Part shown: positions 1 to 10,963 of the stretch, in pieces
How the letters are laid out: each line of letters starts with the position of its first letter
Position numbering within the stretch: position 1 is the first letter of the stretch
NCBI GenBank assembly: GCA_028456385.1
Contig: JALNQF010000058.1
Span: 158,032 to 222,031 of the forward strand
Length of the DNA: 64,000 nt
DNA from: Ophiosphaerella korrae
Taxonomy: Eukaryota > Ascomycota > Dothideomycetes > Pleosporales > Phaeosphaeriaceae
Direction: 5' to 3'
Position numbers and translations under genes: made by a program
Notes under the pieces: model-generated
Databases searched by the model: none
Seen by the model: the letters and a program-made list of their open reading frames with translations, nothing else
Told to the model about the DNA's origin: nothing

Positions 1-1166
1 TGTGGGATGTCAATAGAGCATCCAATCCAATCACTTACCTGCTGTAATCTCGAAAGCTGATTTTATCTTGTACTGGCGCCCACGCAGTGTCTCCCCATCT
101 GTAAGAGCGCAACTCGACAACTCGACACCACTGCGCCAGCCCAACCACAAGAGAAGAATCGATTCAATCAGCAGCGTTGACTGCTGAGAGTACAACAGCC
201 TATATTGTTGCAATCCATCGCAGTCTCACAAGCACTTTACAAAAAGTAAACGTAGGACTCCCTTGGAATCCTACAAGCCTCAAACAGCCTCTAGGGGTAC
301 CACAACAGGAATGAGGTGCTCATGTTGTCAAGACGAGGTGTGACGTCCAGCATGGCTGGTCCGGGCTAGGTGCATTTGCTGCGCCGGGATGCCGAAGAAG
401 CGCGAACCCTGCCAATATGGCTATCGTACCTCACCACCAGCCCAGTGGCTATCTTGCTTTCCCTGCATCGAGAAATTGCGCCTGCCCATGGAGACGCAGC
501 TTCTACCGCTACAGAAGCTGGTATTGACGCAGGGAGGTGCATTGCCCGCAATCAGTAAGCAGGGAAAGGCAAGAAGGTAGGTACTCCCTCCGCTCCACCA
601 ACTTCGATGCCCGTGTCGCCCGCCGACCTGAGCATACTCCACTTCCCAAAGCCGAACACCATGTCGCACCGTACCTGCGATTCCGGCGCCTGTCTCTGAG
701 GAATTTATTCTCTAACACCTGCCCAGCAACACGCGACTCCTACAATAGATGCAAGTTGCCCACCATTCAGCCCGCGACGCCAAACAAGGGCGCGCTCCTG
801 CAGACGCCGACCCCTACACATGCGAATGCATTTACGAGCTCAGGCTCTTCCACCGCCGAATCTCTTTCAGAGTTGACGTCGTCATCGTCCCGGGACTCTC
901 TCCCGGTTGCCTATAGCCACGGCGGTGTCAATACCACCCCTCAGAAGCAGTCACGGAACTATCGACGCACCAAATCTGCAAAGTCAACTCCCAAATGGAG
1001 TAGAGGAGGCGGCTCGATAGACGAAACTGGCTCGGACCGCAAGCCGTCAACACTACAGCCTGCAGAGGTTGCGTTGAACACGTCTCCAACGCCACAGCCA
1101 CCGGCGTATAAGCAACGTCTGCCTCATACTGCTACCAGGAACCCCGCTCTCAGCCAAGGACGATTG
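1..1166. other. 5' flank and probable leader of PAN3
   Basis: No gene was recognised here. On the + strand one frame stays open from an ATG at 537 straight into the PAN3 start at 1167 (210 codons, rich in Ser, Thr and Pro). I read this as a long leader or promoter, because the known PAN3 family start matches the ATG at 1167. Short ORFs on the other strand overlap it and show no recognisable family. Confidence 0.5.
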
Positions 1167-3434
1167 ATGGCAACAACTTTTGGCAGCCCTTCGGGTGATT
1201 CGCGACGAGGAGTGGCTTCTCCTCGACCAAAAGGTCGCGGTATGATTTTTCTTTAATTGGACACGGCGCTGGACTGACCACATGGCGCCACAGAAGCCAA
1301 AAATACCTTTTGTCGCAATGTCACCATTTATGGCCATTGTCGGTATGAGAACAGTAAGTGCTTAACGTCGCACCTGTCCGATCCAGGGGTGACACCTTCT
1401 AGCTTGTCCATACATCCATGATCATGCGAAAACGAACCAAAACGAAAATGCGAAGAAGAGATTCAACGTCGACTCTCCTTCCTTTACTCCCCTGCAAGCT
1501 GCTACTAATGGCTCTATAACTCCCTCGACCCGCAACGCTGCGATTTCACCCAAGGCCGCCAATGCTGCAGTTTTTACCCCAAAGTCGCAACGGTCAAGTG
1601 AGTTCGAAGGTTTGGTTACTATACAACAGCTACGTGCTAACGAATCCAGCTACAAGCACTCCGAGTATGCACCATAAGGAGCCCGCCATTGATTGGCACG
1701 CGCAGGAGTTCCAAGAATTTGTTCCTGAGACGTTTGGTGGTCCAATGGTGCGTATTGACAGTTTACATGTCGTTCACTCAAACACAACTTTCTGGTTCCT
1801 AAATTCATTTTTACCTTGCGTTTGGTTGTATCGCAGGAGTAACTGAGAATCCACAGGTCGATACAAATGCTTCCGCATCATACACAAACTATGACCCTTA
1901 CACTTCGAACACAACCCTATCGTCGATTGCTGGAACTGGTCATCAAGCATCAACAATTAATCCATATGCACAGGGCCCTTCCGGCCTTGACCCAACGTTC
2001 TATCAGAACCCAAATGGGTTCCAAACAACGCCAGCCTACCATTTGTATTGGCCTGTCGGCCCTCAGCCTACCGGTCTGCTCGCCTATCAGCGAACCGCGC
2101 ACGACTTTTTCATACCCGACTCCATTCGCGAAGATCTACAAAAGAAGGCTGAGGTCGCTCGCCAGGTTCTGCCAAACACAACACTGCCACCCATCGAGCA
2201 GTTCCACTCCCTGTTCTGTTTGGACACATCCCCACAAAAGAACACCGTGCCATTCGGTTACGCTAGTTGGATATATAAAGCTATCTCTGGCAAAGATGGA
2301 AAGACATATGCGCTTCGTCGGCTCGAGAATTTCCGCCTCACTAATGAGACCGCAATTCGCTCCGCTCAGCCATGGAAACGTATCCTAAATGGCAGTGTTG
2401 TCACAATCCACGAAGCCTTTACCACAAGAGCGTTTGGGGATAGCTCTCTCATCCTAGTAACCGATTACCACCCGAACTCGAAGTCCCTTGCAGATGAACA
2501 TTTCAAACAGATGCAGCGGTTCCATGGCCGGCAAACTGCTTCCTCTCATGTCCCAGAGCAGGTGTTGTGGGGTTACATTGTTCAAATCGCATCTGCGCTC
2601 AAAGCTATACATGGGTCTGGCCTGGCCGCGAGACTAATATCTCCTTCCAAAATCTTACTAACAGCTAAAAACCGTATCCGTTTGAATGCCTGCGCAATCA
2701 TGGATATTGTCCAGTTCGAGAATGCGCGCCCAGTTGCCGAGGCACAAGCGGATGATTTTGTCCAGCTCGGGCGTTTAGTACTTTGCATTGCCAACAACAG
2801 CCCTACGGCTCATCTTCAGATGCAAAAATCTATGGACTACATTTCACGCAGCTACACCGCCCGCCTGAAGGAATGCGTCCAATGGCTACTCAGCCCAGCT
2901 CCATCAGCTGGAACACCTTCATCGCCCACTGCGCAAGTGGCTATGCAGAAGGATATTGACACTTTCTTGGGGGGCATTGCAGATCAATTAGCATCTGTGT
3001 TTGACAGTGAGCTGCATTCGCAAGACACTCTAACCAATACCCTTGGTCGCGAGCTCGAGTCTTCAAGAATCGCACGTCTGCTGATCAAGCTGAATATGAT
3101 AAATGAACGTCCTGAGCTAGATGCATCACAGCAAATGCCTGGGAGCAACACTACGAACCCGTCATCGGTGTGGGCAGAAACAGGCGAGCGATATTATCTC
3201 AAGCTATTTCGAGACTATGTCTTTCATCAAGTGGATGCAAATGGACATCCAGTTACCGATCTGGCGCATGTTCTCGAATGCCTCAACAAACTTGACGCTG
3301 GAACGGACGAGAAGCTGGCGCTCATAAGCCGAGACGAACAAAACGTTTTGATCGTGAGCTATCGGGAGTTGAAGCGCGGCGTAGAGTCAGCGTTCCAGGA
3401 TTTGGTCCGGGCGGGACGTGGTTCGGGCAAATAG
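1167..3434 (+). CDS. pan3: PAN2-PAN3 deadenylation complex subunit PAN3
   Basis: Exons 1167-1239, 1294-1353, 1403-1597, 1650-1747 and 1857-3434 give 667 aa, normal for fungal PAN3. PAN3 recruits the PAN2 nuclease to poly(A)-binding protein and starts cytoplasmic mRNA poly(A) trimming. Visible features are a CCCH zinc finger at about residues 30-50 (spacing C-X8-C-X5-C-X3-H, split by intron 2), a PAM2-like motif SPSFTPLQAA just after it, a low-complexity Asn/Thr/Pro linker, a pseudokinase domain in the middle of exon 5 (from about the YKAISGKDGKTYALRRLENF stretch), and the C-terminal knob domain ending in LVRAGRGSGK. The start MATTFGSPSGDSRRG matches the family N-terminus. The frame is also open upstream, so an N-terminal extension cannot be excluded. 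All splice sites are GT-AG and keep the frame. Confidence 0.95.
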
Positions 3435-3911
3435 AAGAAGCCCAGCTTCAGTTCTCCCGGCTAGCAGTGTAAACTAGGATAGGGACATAGATGCAAACAC
3501 AGAACAAGAAGAAGCCTAAGTGCTTCTGAGGAAGTTCGGAAACAACACTGTACTGGGTTTGTTCAGGGGTGATACACAGGGTATGAGCGTGTATTGGGTT
3601 AACGATAAGACGATGGATAGGCTAGGTAGAACAGGGCAGAGTCGAGAGCGCCCTCATGATAGGCACATCCACAACACAGGCAAAATTGCTTGCGGTTTCC
3701 AGACTGCTATGCTAATGACTAACCTTCTTTCAACCTCTCCTCGATCGTTGCGGCATGTTCTCGGCTACACTTTCCCGACAAACTCCGCTTACTGTGATAA
3801 TCGCTCGGACAATTGCCCCTCGCTCTCCGACACTTCTTCTCTGCCCCACCACTTTCAGAACAGAACAACACTACTTCGCACCCCTACTCGCGCTACATAC
3901 CCTCTTTCGCA
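3435..3911. other. PAN3 3' end and adenosine kinase promoter
   Basis: Intergenic, with no conserved ORF. It includes a pyrimidine-rich stretch just before the adenosine kinase start (about 3815-3910), common in fungal core promoters. Confidence 0.5.
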
Positions 3912-5075
3912 ATGCCTGGCAATTTCGAACTTCTGTGCCTGGAGAATCCGCTATTGGACATTCAGGGTGTTGGGTGCGTCATTTCTGCTGCAACAAGCCC
4001 ATGAGTTCCGCGCGAACCTCTTGCTGACGAAGAAATAGAGACCAAGCGCTGCTCGACAAGTATGGCCTCAAGGCCAACGATGCAATCCTCGCTGATCCCG
4101 AGAAACACATGGGTCTATACGAGGACCTAATCCAGAACTACAAGGCCGTGCTGATTGCCGGAGGTGCGGCGCAGAACACGGCGAGAGGTGCACAGTACAT
4201 CCTCGAGCCCAACTCGACCGTCTACATTGGCTGCATTGGCAAGGATAAGTATGGCGAGACGCTTGAGAAGATCTCTGGAGAGGCCGGCGTCAAGACCGAG
4301 TACCTTTACGACGAGAAGACGCCCACCGGTCGCTGCGGTGTCGTTATTACTGGCCACAACCGCTCGCTTTGCACTGATCTTGCAGCCGCGAACGAGTACA
4401 AGGTCGAGCACTTGAAGCAGGAGCGTATCTGGAAGCAGGTTGAGAATGCTCAGGTATTCTATGTTGGTGGCTTCCATTTGACTGTCTGTGTGCCAGCCAT
4501 CAAGGCACTCGCAGAGGAGGCTGCCGCAAAGAATAAGGTGGGCATTGTCGCTAAGTTCCATCACCAGGGTACTGACGTTTTTGTAGACCTTCATTCTCAA
4601 CCTCTCCGCACCCTTCATTTCCCAATTCTTCAAGGACCCTCTTGATGAAGTCTTGCCCTACGTTGACATTTTGATCGGCAACGAAACCGAAGCAGCGGCA
4701 TTTGCTGAGTCACATAACATTGAGTCCAAGGATATCAAAAAGATTGCCGAGGCAATTGCGAAGGGTCCCAAGAAGAATAGCAAGCGCACAAGGACAGTTG
4801 TGTTCACACAAGGCACCGACGCTACCATTGCCGTTAGTGCGAAGGAAGACGGCCAAGTGGATGTCAAGGAAGTTGCTGTACACGCTATTGGTGAGGATAA
4901 GATCAATGACACCAACGGTGCCGGTGATGCTTTCGCCGGAGGATTTGTTGCTGGTATTGTCCAAGGCAAATCGCTTGAGACATCAATCGACATGGGACAA
5001 TGGCTCGCCAAGTTGAGCATTCAGGAGCTGGGCCCATCATACCCGCAACCCAAGCAGACTTACACTGCTAGCTAA
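3912..5075 (+). CDS. ado1: Adenosine kinase
   Basis: Exons 3912-3973, 4039-4537 and 4587-5075 give 349 aa, the usual length. The enzyme phosphorylates adenosine to AMP with ATP; it salvages adenosine and clears what is released from S-adenosylhomocysteine in the methyl cycle. It belongs to the PfkB/ribokinase family. The N-terminus MPGNFELLCLENPLLDIQGVG is typical, PfkB signature 1 is seen at AGGAAQNTARGAQ, and signature 2 at NDTNGAGDAFAGG with the catalytic base Asp301. Both introns are short (65 and 49 nt) and GT-AG. Intron 1 falls inside the codon for the second Gly of GVG, intron 2 between codons. Nothing is missing and the gene looks intact. Confidence 0.95.
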
Positions 5076-5604
5076 GCGCCACTCCTCGTGAGCGCTGATG
5101 CTCGTGATTTCAACAATATACGAGAACCAGCCCGACCCTTAGAGTCGAGCTGCGGTCTGAACCACCTAGACGTGGAATAAGCTGAGGCATTGAAAAGGCG
5201 TTTTGGCGCCCAAAATAAATAGGGATATGGCCATTCAACAGCCATTCAACAGATACCCTGAATAGCATCATATCGCACAGCTGCGGGGATGAATGAAATT
5301 AACAACGCATGAAATGTACTTAGACACATGCCATCTAAACTTTCCCACTTGAGCTGACCTTGATTTAATACTTTCCCAAACAAAATCACGGCATTGATGG
5401 CCAACAGTTGAAGACGAGAGCAATCACGTGTCAATTATAGGATTACCCCTCACCTGAGTCTCTTCCCTAAAATAGAACTAGCTTTTACGGATCCTGTATT
5501 TGTGAGTCGGGGCTAAAGTTCCCCATGGGGCATAAGACTATATGGTTGCGTTTATAAATGTGAAAAATCTCTGAGATTTCACCTTGCAGACAATTTCAGA
5601 TCGA
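5076..5604. other. Intergenic between adenosine kinase and tRNA-Thr
   Basis: No ORF or RNA gene was recognised. It contains a small direct repeat of ccattcaacag around 5231-5251. Confidence 0.45.
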
Positions 5605-5747
5605 GCCCGTTTGGCGCAGTGGTAACGTACGTCCACTCTGATTCCTCCATTGTCTGTTCCAGCATAGGTCTAACTTGTGATCCAGGCGTCGCACTTGTAC
5701 CTTGTACAGAAATGCGAAGATCCGCGGTTCAATTCCGCGAGTGGGCA
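5605..5747 (+). tRNA. tRNA-Thr(UGU) with two introns
   Basis: Removing 5627-5685 and 5700-5711 leaves a 72-nt tRNA including discriminator A (position 17 absent). Acceptor GCCCGTT pairs with AGTGGGC (5740-5746). T8, A14, G15 with C48, G18G19, A21, G26, T33, A37, TTC(54-56), A58 and C61 are all present. The D stem has three Watson-Crick pairs (10-25, 11-24, 12-23) and a C13-A22 mismatch. The anticodon stem TCGCA/TGCGA is perfect, with anticodon TGT. The T stem CGCGG/CCGCG is perfect. The A box (TGGCGCAGTGG) and B box (GGTTCAATTCC) are good Pol III promoter elements. The 12-nt intron lies after position 37, the canonical site, and can pair with the anticodon. The other interruption, between 23 and 24 in the D arm, is not canonical. 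The gene may be functional with a novel intron, or a disrupted copy. Confidence 0.85.
5627..5685 (+). other. Spliceosomal-type intron or introner-like insertion in the tRNA D arm
   Basis: This 59-nt segment begins GTACGT, has CTAAC at 5670-5674 (branch A 12 nt before the end) and ends CCAG. Length and signals match the spliceosomal introns of neighbouring protein genes. It separates tRNA positions 23 and 24; the break could be slid by one base because both sides start with G. Pol III transcripts are not normally spliced by the spliceosome, so how or whether it is removed is unknown. Confidence 0.75.
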
Positions 5748-5753
5748 TAAATC

Positions 5754-5759
5754 TTTTTT
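5754..5759 (+). terminator. Pol III terminator of tRNA-Thr
   Basis: A run of six T residues lies 6 nt after the tRNA discriminator base, as expected for RNA polymerase III termination. It supports the mapped 3' end of the tRNA gene. Confidence 0.8.
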
Positions 5760-6509
5760 GGCACTTTTTCCCTACACTTTTCGGCCTATCCTATCGGATT
5801 AAATTAAAAACTTGTCGCAAACTTTTGTCAATACAGGGAATCTTCATCTGTTCGTTATCTTTTGGTGTGGCAGGCCTGCACTTTACTTTTGTGCTGTACA
5901 CATGATTTGGTATAGAGATGTATTGAGATTGTACATGGTTCAGCGAGTGGTAAATTATGGTGTCCTCAAAGAAAACGAATGGGATCATCACAATACTCAT
6001 ACTAGCTGCCTAGTTTGTTGTATCGAAGATGACAAGATATCTGGCATCCACTCGGTGCTCAAAGGAGCCTGCGGATAGCCGCTAGCTATTGTTAAGCTTC
6101 CGCAGGATAAAGATTAACTACAGTCATCACTTTTTTATTGAAGCAGCCGCTTGATAGAGTTGGCAGATAGGACCACAATGGAGAAGAATGACGCTGAACT
6201 TTCAGCTTGCGTATGGGCACAAAAGGTTGAGTTTGCCAGATATGCCAATGCGAACTATGAATGTACCCAGCTATATTTCAATGAGGTCTGTCTGTTGCGA
6301 TGTGCTTTGTAGATGAATAACGATGATGGTAGAGTGTTAGAGTGGGCAATGAGATAGCGGATGGAAATGTCACGTCTTGGCGGCCGACGCTCACGGACCA
6401 TATCAATTTTAAGCGAGAGGACACGGACCACCGCACGAAGCGCACACAGCTCGACCGACGTCCAACTTCGATCTCTCCAACGACAACCTATACCAACACA
6501 AACGTCGCC
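5760..6509. other. Intergenic with uL2 promoter
   Basis: No convincing gene. The distal part is AT-rich. The last 100 bases before the uL2 start carry CGACC- and ACAACC-rich sequence, as often seen before ribosomal protein genes. Short ORFs here lack family similarity. Confidence 0.45.
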
Positions 6510-7551
6510 ATGGGTAGGGTCATTCGCAACCAGAGGAAGGGTCGCGGCTCTATCTTCACGGCCAACACTCGCCTGAACAAGGCCCCCGCCCAATTCCGCA
6601 CGCTCGACTACGTATGTTGGCGCCGCCCAACCTCGAAATTGAACATGTCAAGAGCACGCAGCTAACTGGCACAGGCTGAGCGCAATGGATACATCCGGGG
6701 TGTCGTAAAGGAGATTGTCCACGATTCTGGTCGTGGTGAGTACTCGGCCTGATATCGACCATTGTGCACACGACTGACAATTTCTCTACAGGCGCTCCTC
6801 TCGCCAGGGTCACCTTCCGCAACGTGCGAAATTCACACCTCCCGCTCAACTAGACGCAACGCTCACAATTCTGTAGCCATACCGGTTCAAGCACAACACC
6901 GAGACCTTCATCGCAAACGAGGGCGTGTACACTGGCCAGGTCAGTTGGAGAACAGCATGTGCACAACATGGGAATATATGGCCTAACATCTCACAGTTCA
7001 TCTACGCCGGCAAGAACGCTGCTCTCACCGTCGGAAACGTCCTACCTCTCCACTCCGTACCCGAAGGTACCGTTCTCACCAACGTCGAGGACAAGTCTGG
7101 TGACCGTGGTGCGCTCGGTCGTACCTCTGGTAACTACGTTACTGTCATCGGTCACAACCCTGATGAGGGCAAGACCCGTGTCAAGCTTCCATCTGGCGCC
7201 AAGAAGGTTCTCCCCAGCTCGTGCCGTGGTATGGTTGGTATCGTTGCTGGCGGTGGCCGAACAGACAAGCCCCTCATGAAGGCTTCGCGAGCTAAGCATA
7301 AGGTGAGCATCTTAACACCACTAGCACAAGTATCCCACTAACCGTCACAGTTCGCTGCCAAGCGCAACAGCTGGCCCAGGACTCGTGGTGTTGCCATGAA
7401 CCCCGTCGACCATCCTCACGGTGGTGGTAATCATCAGCATATTGGTAAAGCCTCGACAATCTCCCGATACGCCGTCCAGGGTCAAAAGGCCGGTCTCATT
7501 GCCGCGCGGAGGACAGGTCTGCTCCGTGGTACCCAGAAGACCAAGGATTAG
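6510..7551 (+). CDS. rpl2: 60S ribosomal protein uL2 (L2/L8)
   Basis: Six exons (6510-6611, 6675-6735, 6792-6823, 6877-6939, 6997-7302, 7351-7551) give 254 aa, exactly the eukaryotic uL2 length. uL2 sits at the peptidyl-transferase region of the large subunit and is needed for subunit joining. The start [16 protein letters not shown] and the signature [19 protein letters not shown] near the C-terminus are diagnostic. The protein is strongly basic. Five short introns crowd the first 60% of the gene and exon 3 is only 32 nt, a dense pattern common in fungal ribosomal protein genes. All sites are GT-AG and phases agree. The gene appears intact. Confidence 0.97.
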
Positions 7552-7840
7552 AGTGCATGATACAATGGCGTCGATATGGGTCAACGACAAGGATGCGGAC
7601 GGTTATTCTCTCCATACCTCTCTGTCCGGGTGGCTGGGCGTTATAACGAAACTTTTCGGCAGGCTGGGCTTATATGGCTTGCATGCATGATAGGTTAGGG
7701 AATGTGATTCCGAAAAATGCATCCTCTCTGTATTCTGGCAATGTGAACGATTTCATCATGATGTCTGTTGGCTTATGCAGTGCTCACACGTGTCATGTTT
7801 GTGCCTGTTGATACAGTGATACCCTCTTGGGCCTTTGTCC

Positions 7841-10452
7841 TCACGCCCCATCCATGTCAACATCCTTGTCATCATCTTCCTCGCCACTACCATCATCCCC
7901 TTCACTGTCATCCCTGGTACCCCTCTTCTTAAAATCCATGTCCAGTATTCTATAATGCTTCCTATCATCACTCAGCACCACAACAACTCTCCTCCCTTTC
8001 CTGCCATTGACAATAAGTTTGAGCGGCGTAAACCTGCCTTCAAACACATGTCTCGTATACGTCCTCACAAGCTCAGATGATATTTCCACCTTGACGCGAC
8101 CAGACTCTGGAACCTGTGTGCCATCCGGCAGCAACGCGCCCTGTGTCGCGACAGCTGCGTACTCCGTGTCGGATTGTGTGTAAGGAATGCGAAGTATCAG
8201 ATTTTGTTTGTCTGGCTGGAGGTGTATGAGGACGAGGAGGGAAGTATCGTCTGCGAATTTTGCGTCGAGGACGCGGGACTGAGGGGGGAAGGATAGCGAT
8301 GCGATGGCGTGTGTTGCGAGTGTGTTGGGGAGGCGGTGAATGTGGAGTGTTGCTGGGGAATCTGGGGTTGATACCACGACGAAGGAGTGTGTTGTGGAGG
8401 TTGAGGGCTGTTGTGATTTAGTACATGATATGATATGATACGATATGTTTGAGAAAAAAGGGGAGGGGAGGGGGGATGATGTGAATGCAAACTTACCTCG
8501 AACACCAGCCGCATATCAACTACCAAGTCCTCGTGCACCCTGTCCTCCAGCACAATGCCGTTCTCTATCTGGATATTCGCCTCTTGCCACGCACTCACCT
8601 GCCTTAACAGCGCCGCAACCCCCCCCTTCAAATGCACCAGCACGCGCTCCAAACACACTGCCCCAGGCCTAAACACGCCGCCCTCCCTACCTAACTCAAC
8701 CGCCTTCTTCGTATCCTCGTAACTACTCGCCTCCTCCCCCTGGACCTCCGCCTCCCCCCTTAAAAACGGCTCCACATCCGAGCCCACGAGCGAATACCGT
8801 ATGTACTCCAGCACCAGCCCTATATCGACGCCAGCATCCCTAGCCTCCATTTCCGCGCGGCTCTGCGACTCGGGCTCCGTGGCCTCGAAATCAATCGCAA
8901 AGCGCAGCCAGCGAGTAAACGCCGCGAAGCCGCGCTTCTCATCGGCAAGATGCAGCAGGACCGTGTGCGCGAGAAATCGCATGTTGCGCAGGAGTTCGAG
9001 CGAGGCGGCGAAGTCGGCGAGTGGGGAGGAAAAGATCCAGTCTGTGTCGTGGAAGTGGGCGAGGCCGCGGAGGCGCGAGAGGACGATGGCCGTGTGATCG
9101 AGGGCTGGGATGAGGTTTTCGTGGACGAGGGCGAGGAGCGTGGTTAGAGAGGTTGTTACCGTTGTGTCCCAGCGCTTGTGGCCTTGTTCGGCGAGGTCGT
9201 CGACGAGCCATTCGTGGAGTAAAGGGGGGCAGTTGCCCGTGCAGGCGAGGTGGTAGAGTTGGGTGACGAGGTCGTCTTGGTTTTTTGAGGCGAGTGTTTC
9301 GGAGATGGAGGACATGAATTTGGAGGGGAGGTCGCGTGCGTGTTTGAAGAAGGTGCGAATGCGTTGGAGCGTTTGGGTGATGTAGAGGAGGAGGTTTTGG
9401 AGCTGCGAGGTTTTGGAGGCGATGATGTGGAGGTAGATTCCGGCTGAGGGGATGAAGTTTAGGGTGAGGGGGATGAAGGCGAGTTTGGGGTTGCGAGTGG
9501 TGGGTGAGGTGGTGCGCATGAGGAGACTGTGGGAACAGCTGTATGGGTGGCTTGCGTGGAGTAATGGGGCGCTTTGGATGCCCCAGCTATCTGGCAGATG
9601 TATGTTGACAGTTTCCATGGAGTCGTAGAGAGAAGGATGGATGGTGCCACTATCGGAACATCGGATGAATATGTCGACAGAATTGTGATCTTTTAGATGA
9701 TGCGAATGCAGCAGTGAATCGACATCAACTTGGGAACTAAAAGCACCCGAGTCCGCCTGCGATATACGCATAAAAGGTAACGCAGGTGGCAGTGGTATCG
9801 CAGGTAACTTGGGCAACAGCGTCTCCATATCCATCATGGCGAGTTGGTCCGGTAGATCAGGCGCAATATCCAAGCTCTTGAAGTCAGGCTGCCGTTGTAA
9901 AAAGTCTTCAATCGTAGTTTCGTCCTTGAAAGCATTCCAATCCTCCGTCACAGGCTGTCCAAAAGCATCTGTTTCCACAGATTCCACCCCATTCGTCTTG
10001 GATTTGAGCTTGAGCCCCGTCCGCCTCTTGACAGCATCCACATCGATGAAATTGAGACCCCAGCCTATGCACTTGACTCGCGGCGGTCTTTCATCTTCTT
10101 GCATACTGTCGCCTTCCTTCGCGGGAGAGGGCAGCATCCAGTCCTTGTGGCTGACTTTCCCCGTCTCGGCATTGACTAGGTCCGTAGAGCCATCACTCCA
10201 ACTGATTGCAATGCTTTTACCATTAAACTCCCATTGCAACGCATCAACGCTGACTTCCTCGCTCTTTCTCTTCAATCCGAATGCTCTTTGGCCATTGATT
10301 CGATAGACGTCTAAGTTTTCCTCGTCGGTGACTACGGCAATCAAGTCCATGGTTGGGCAGTACGTGATCAGATGTGGGTGAATTGGATGTAGCAATATCT
10401 TCTCAGCCTGCAGAAGCAGCTGGCGCTGCTTCTTGGACTCTGCGGCTGGCAT
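7841..10452 (-). CDS. apc4: Anaphase-promoting complex subunit 4
   Basis: Two exons, 10452-8497 and 8407-7841, give 840 aa. APC4 is a scaffold of the platform of the APC/C ubiquitin ligase that triggers anaphase and mitotic exit. The N-terminal half has the APC4 WD40-like propeller (for example LITYCPTMDLIAVVTDEENL at about residues 28-47 and LQWEFNGKSIAISWSDG). The middle is the long helical domain. The C-terminal exon adds further beta strands and ends in a very acidic tail (SEGDDGSGEEDDDKDVDMDG). The intron (8496-8408) has a GTAAGT donor and an acceptor after tcacaacag, with phase 0. Reading on without splicing gives a low-quality Pro/Ser/Thr tail, which favours the intron. The gene is convergent with uL2 and only 289 bp from it. 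Confidence 0.88.
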
Positions 10453-10963
10453 CCTTGAAGCCGGAAAGTCTCCAAAGCCTTTGAATCACTTAGGCGACTT
10501 TGGTTGTGGCTTATGGGTGGATGTGTTTGGAGCTGCACGTCTGGCCAAATTTACTTAGCGTCGTCGCGCGATCACGTTTCTCAATTCACGGCTCTGAACC
10601 ATTGCAAGTGCATGCGCGCATGGATTTCCATGATATATCAATTTCGGCATAGGCTAAGCTGCTCAAGGAAATGAGGCATTTGATAGAGTATCATATCATT
10701 TCGCTACAAAAACAAAGGAGATGCACATATGCAGACCTCTGCATACCATCTGGGTATACAAGCCATGCCTCATCGTACAAGTACAGGACATCTGTTCCTC
10801 AGACATCTTCTCGTACCCAATGCCACCAATAGTACGCCAAACGCCGTGGTGCGTTGCAGAACCCAAAGTCAAACCGCACAGACCAGCCATGCGGTGATTG
10901 CTCATGCCATAATGCAGTTCAATACTTCGTCTCGACCAGTCTCGATGCTGAATTGTCGAAAGA
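10453..10963. other. Intergenic, APC4 upstream region
   Basis: This lies upstream of APC4 (minus strand) and downstream of the NIPA gene. ORFs on both strands overlap each other and match no known family. Nothing else was recognised. Confidence 0.45.

Noticed and set aside
8408..8496. APC4 read without its intron, ending in a Pro/Ser/Thr-rich tail at 8197
   Set aside because: Splicing at a strong GTAAGT donor joins to a conserved-looking C-terminal exon in phase; the tail looks like chance translation.
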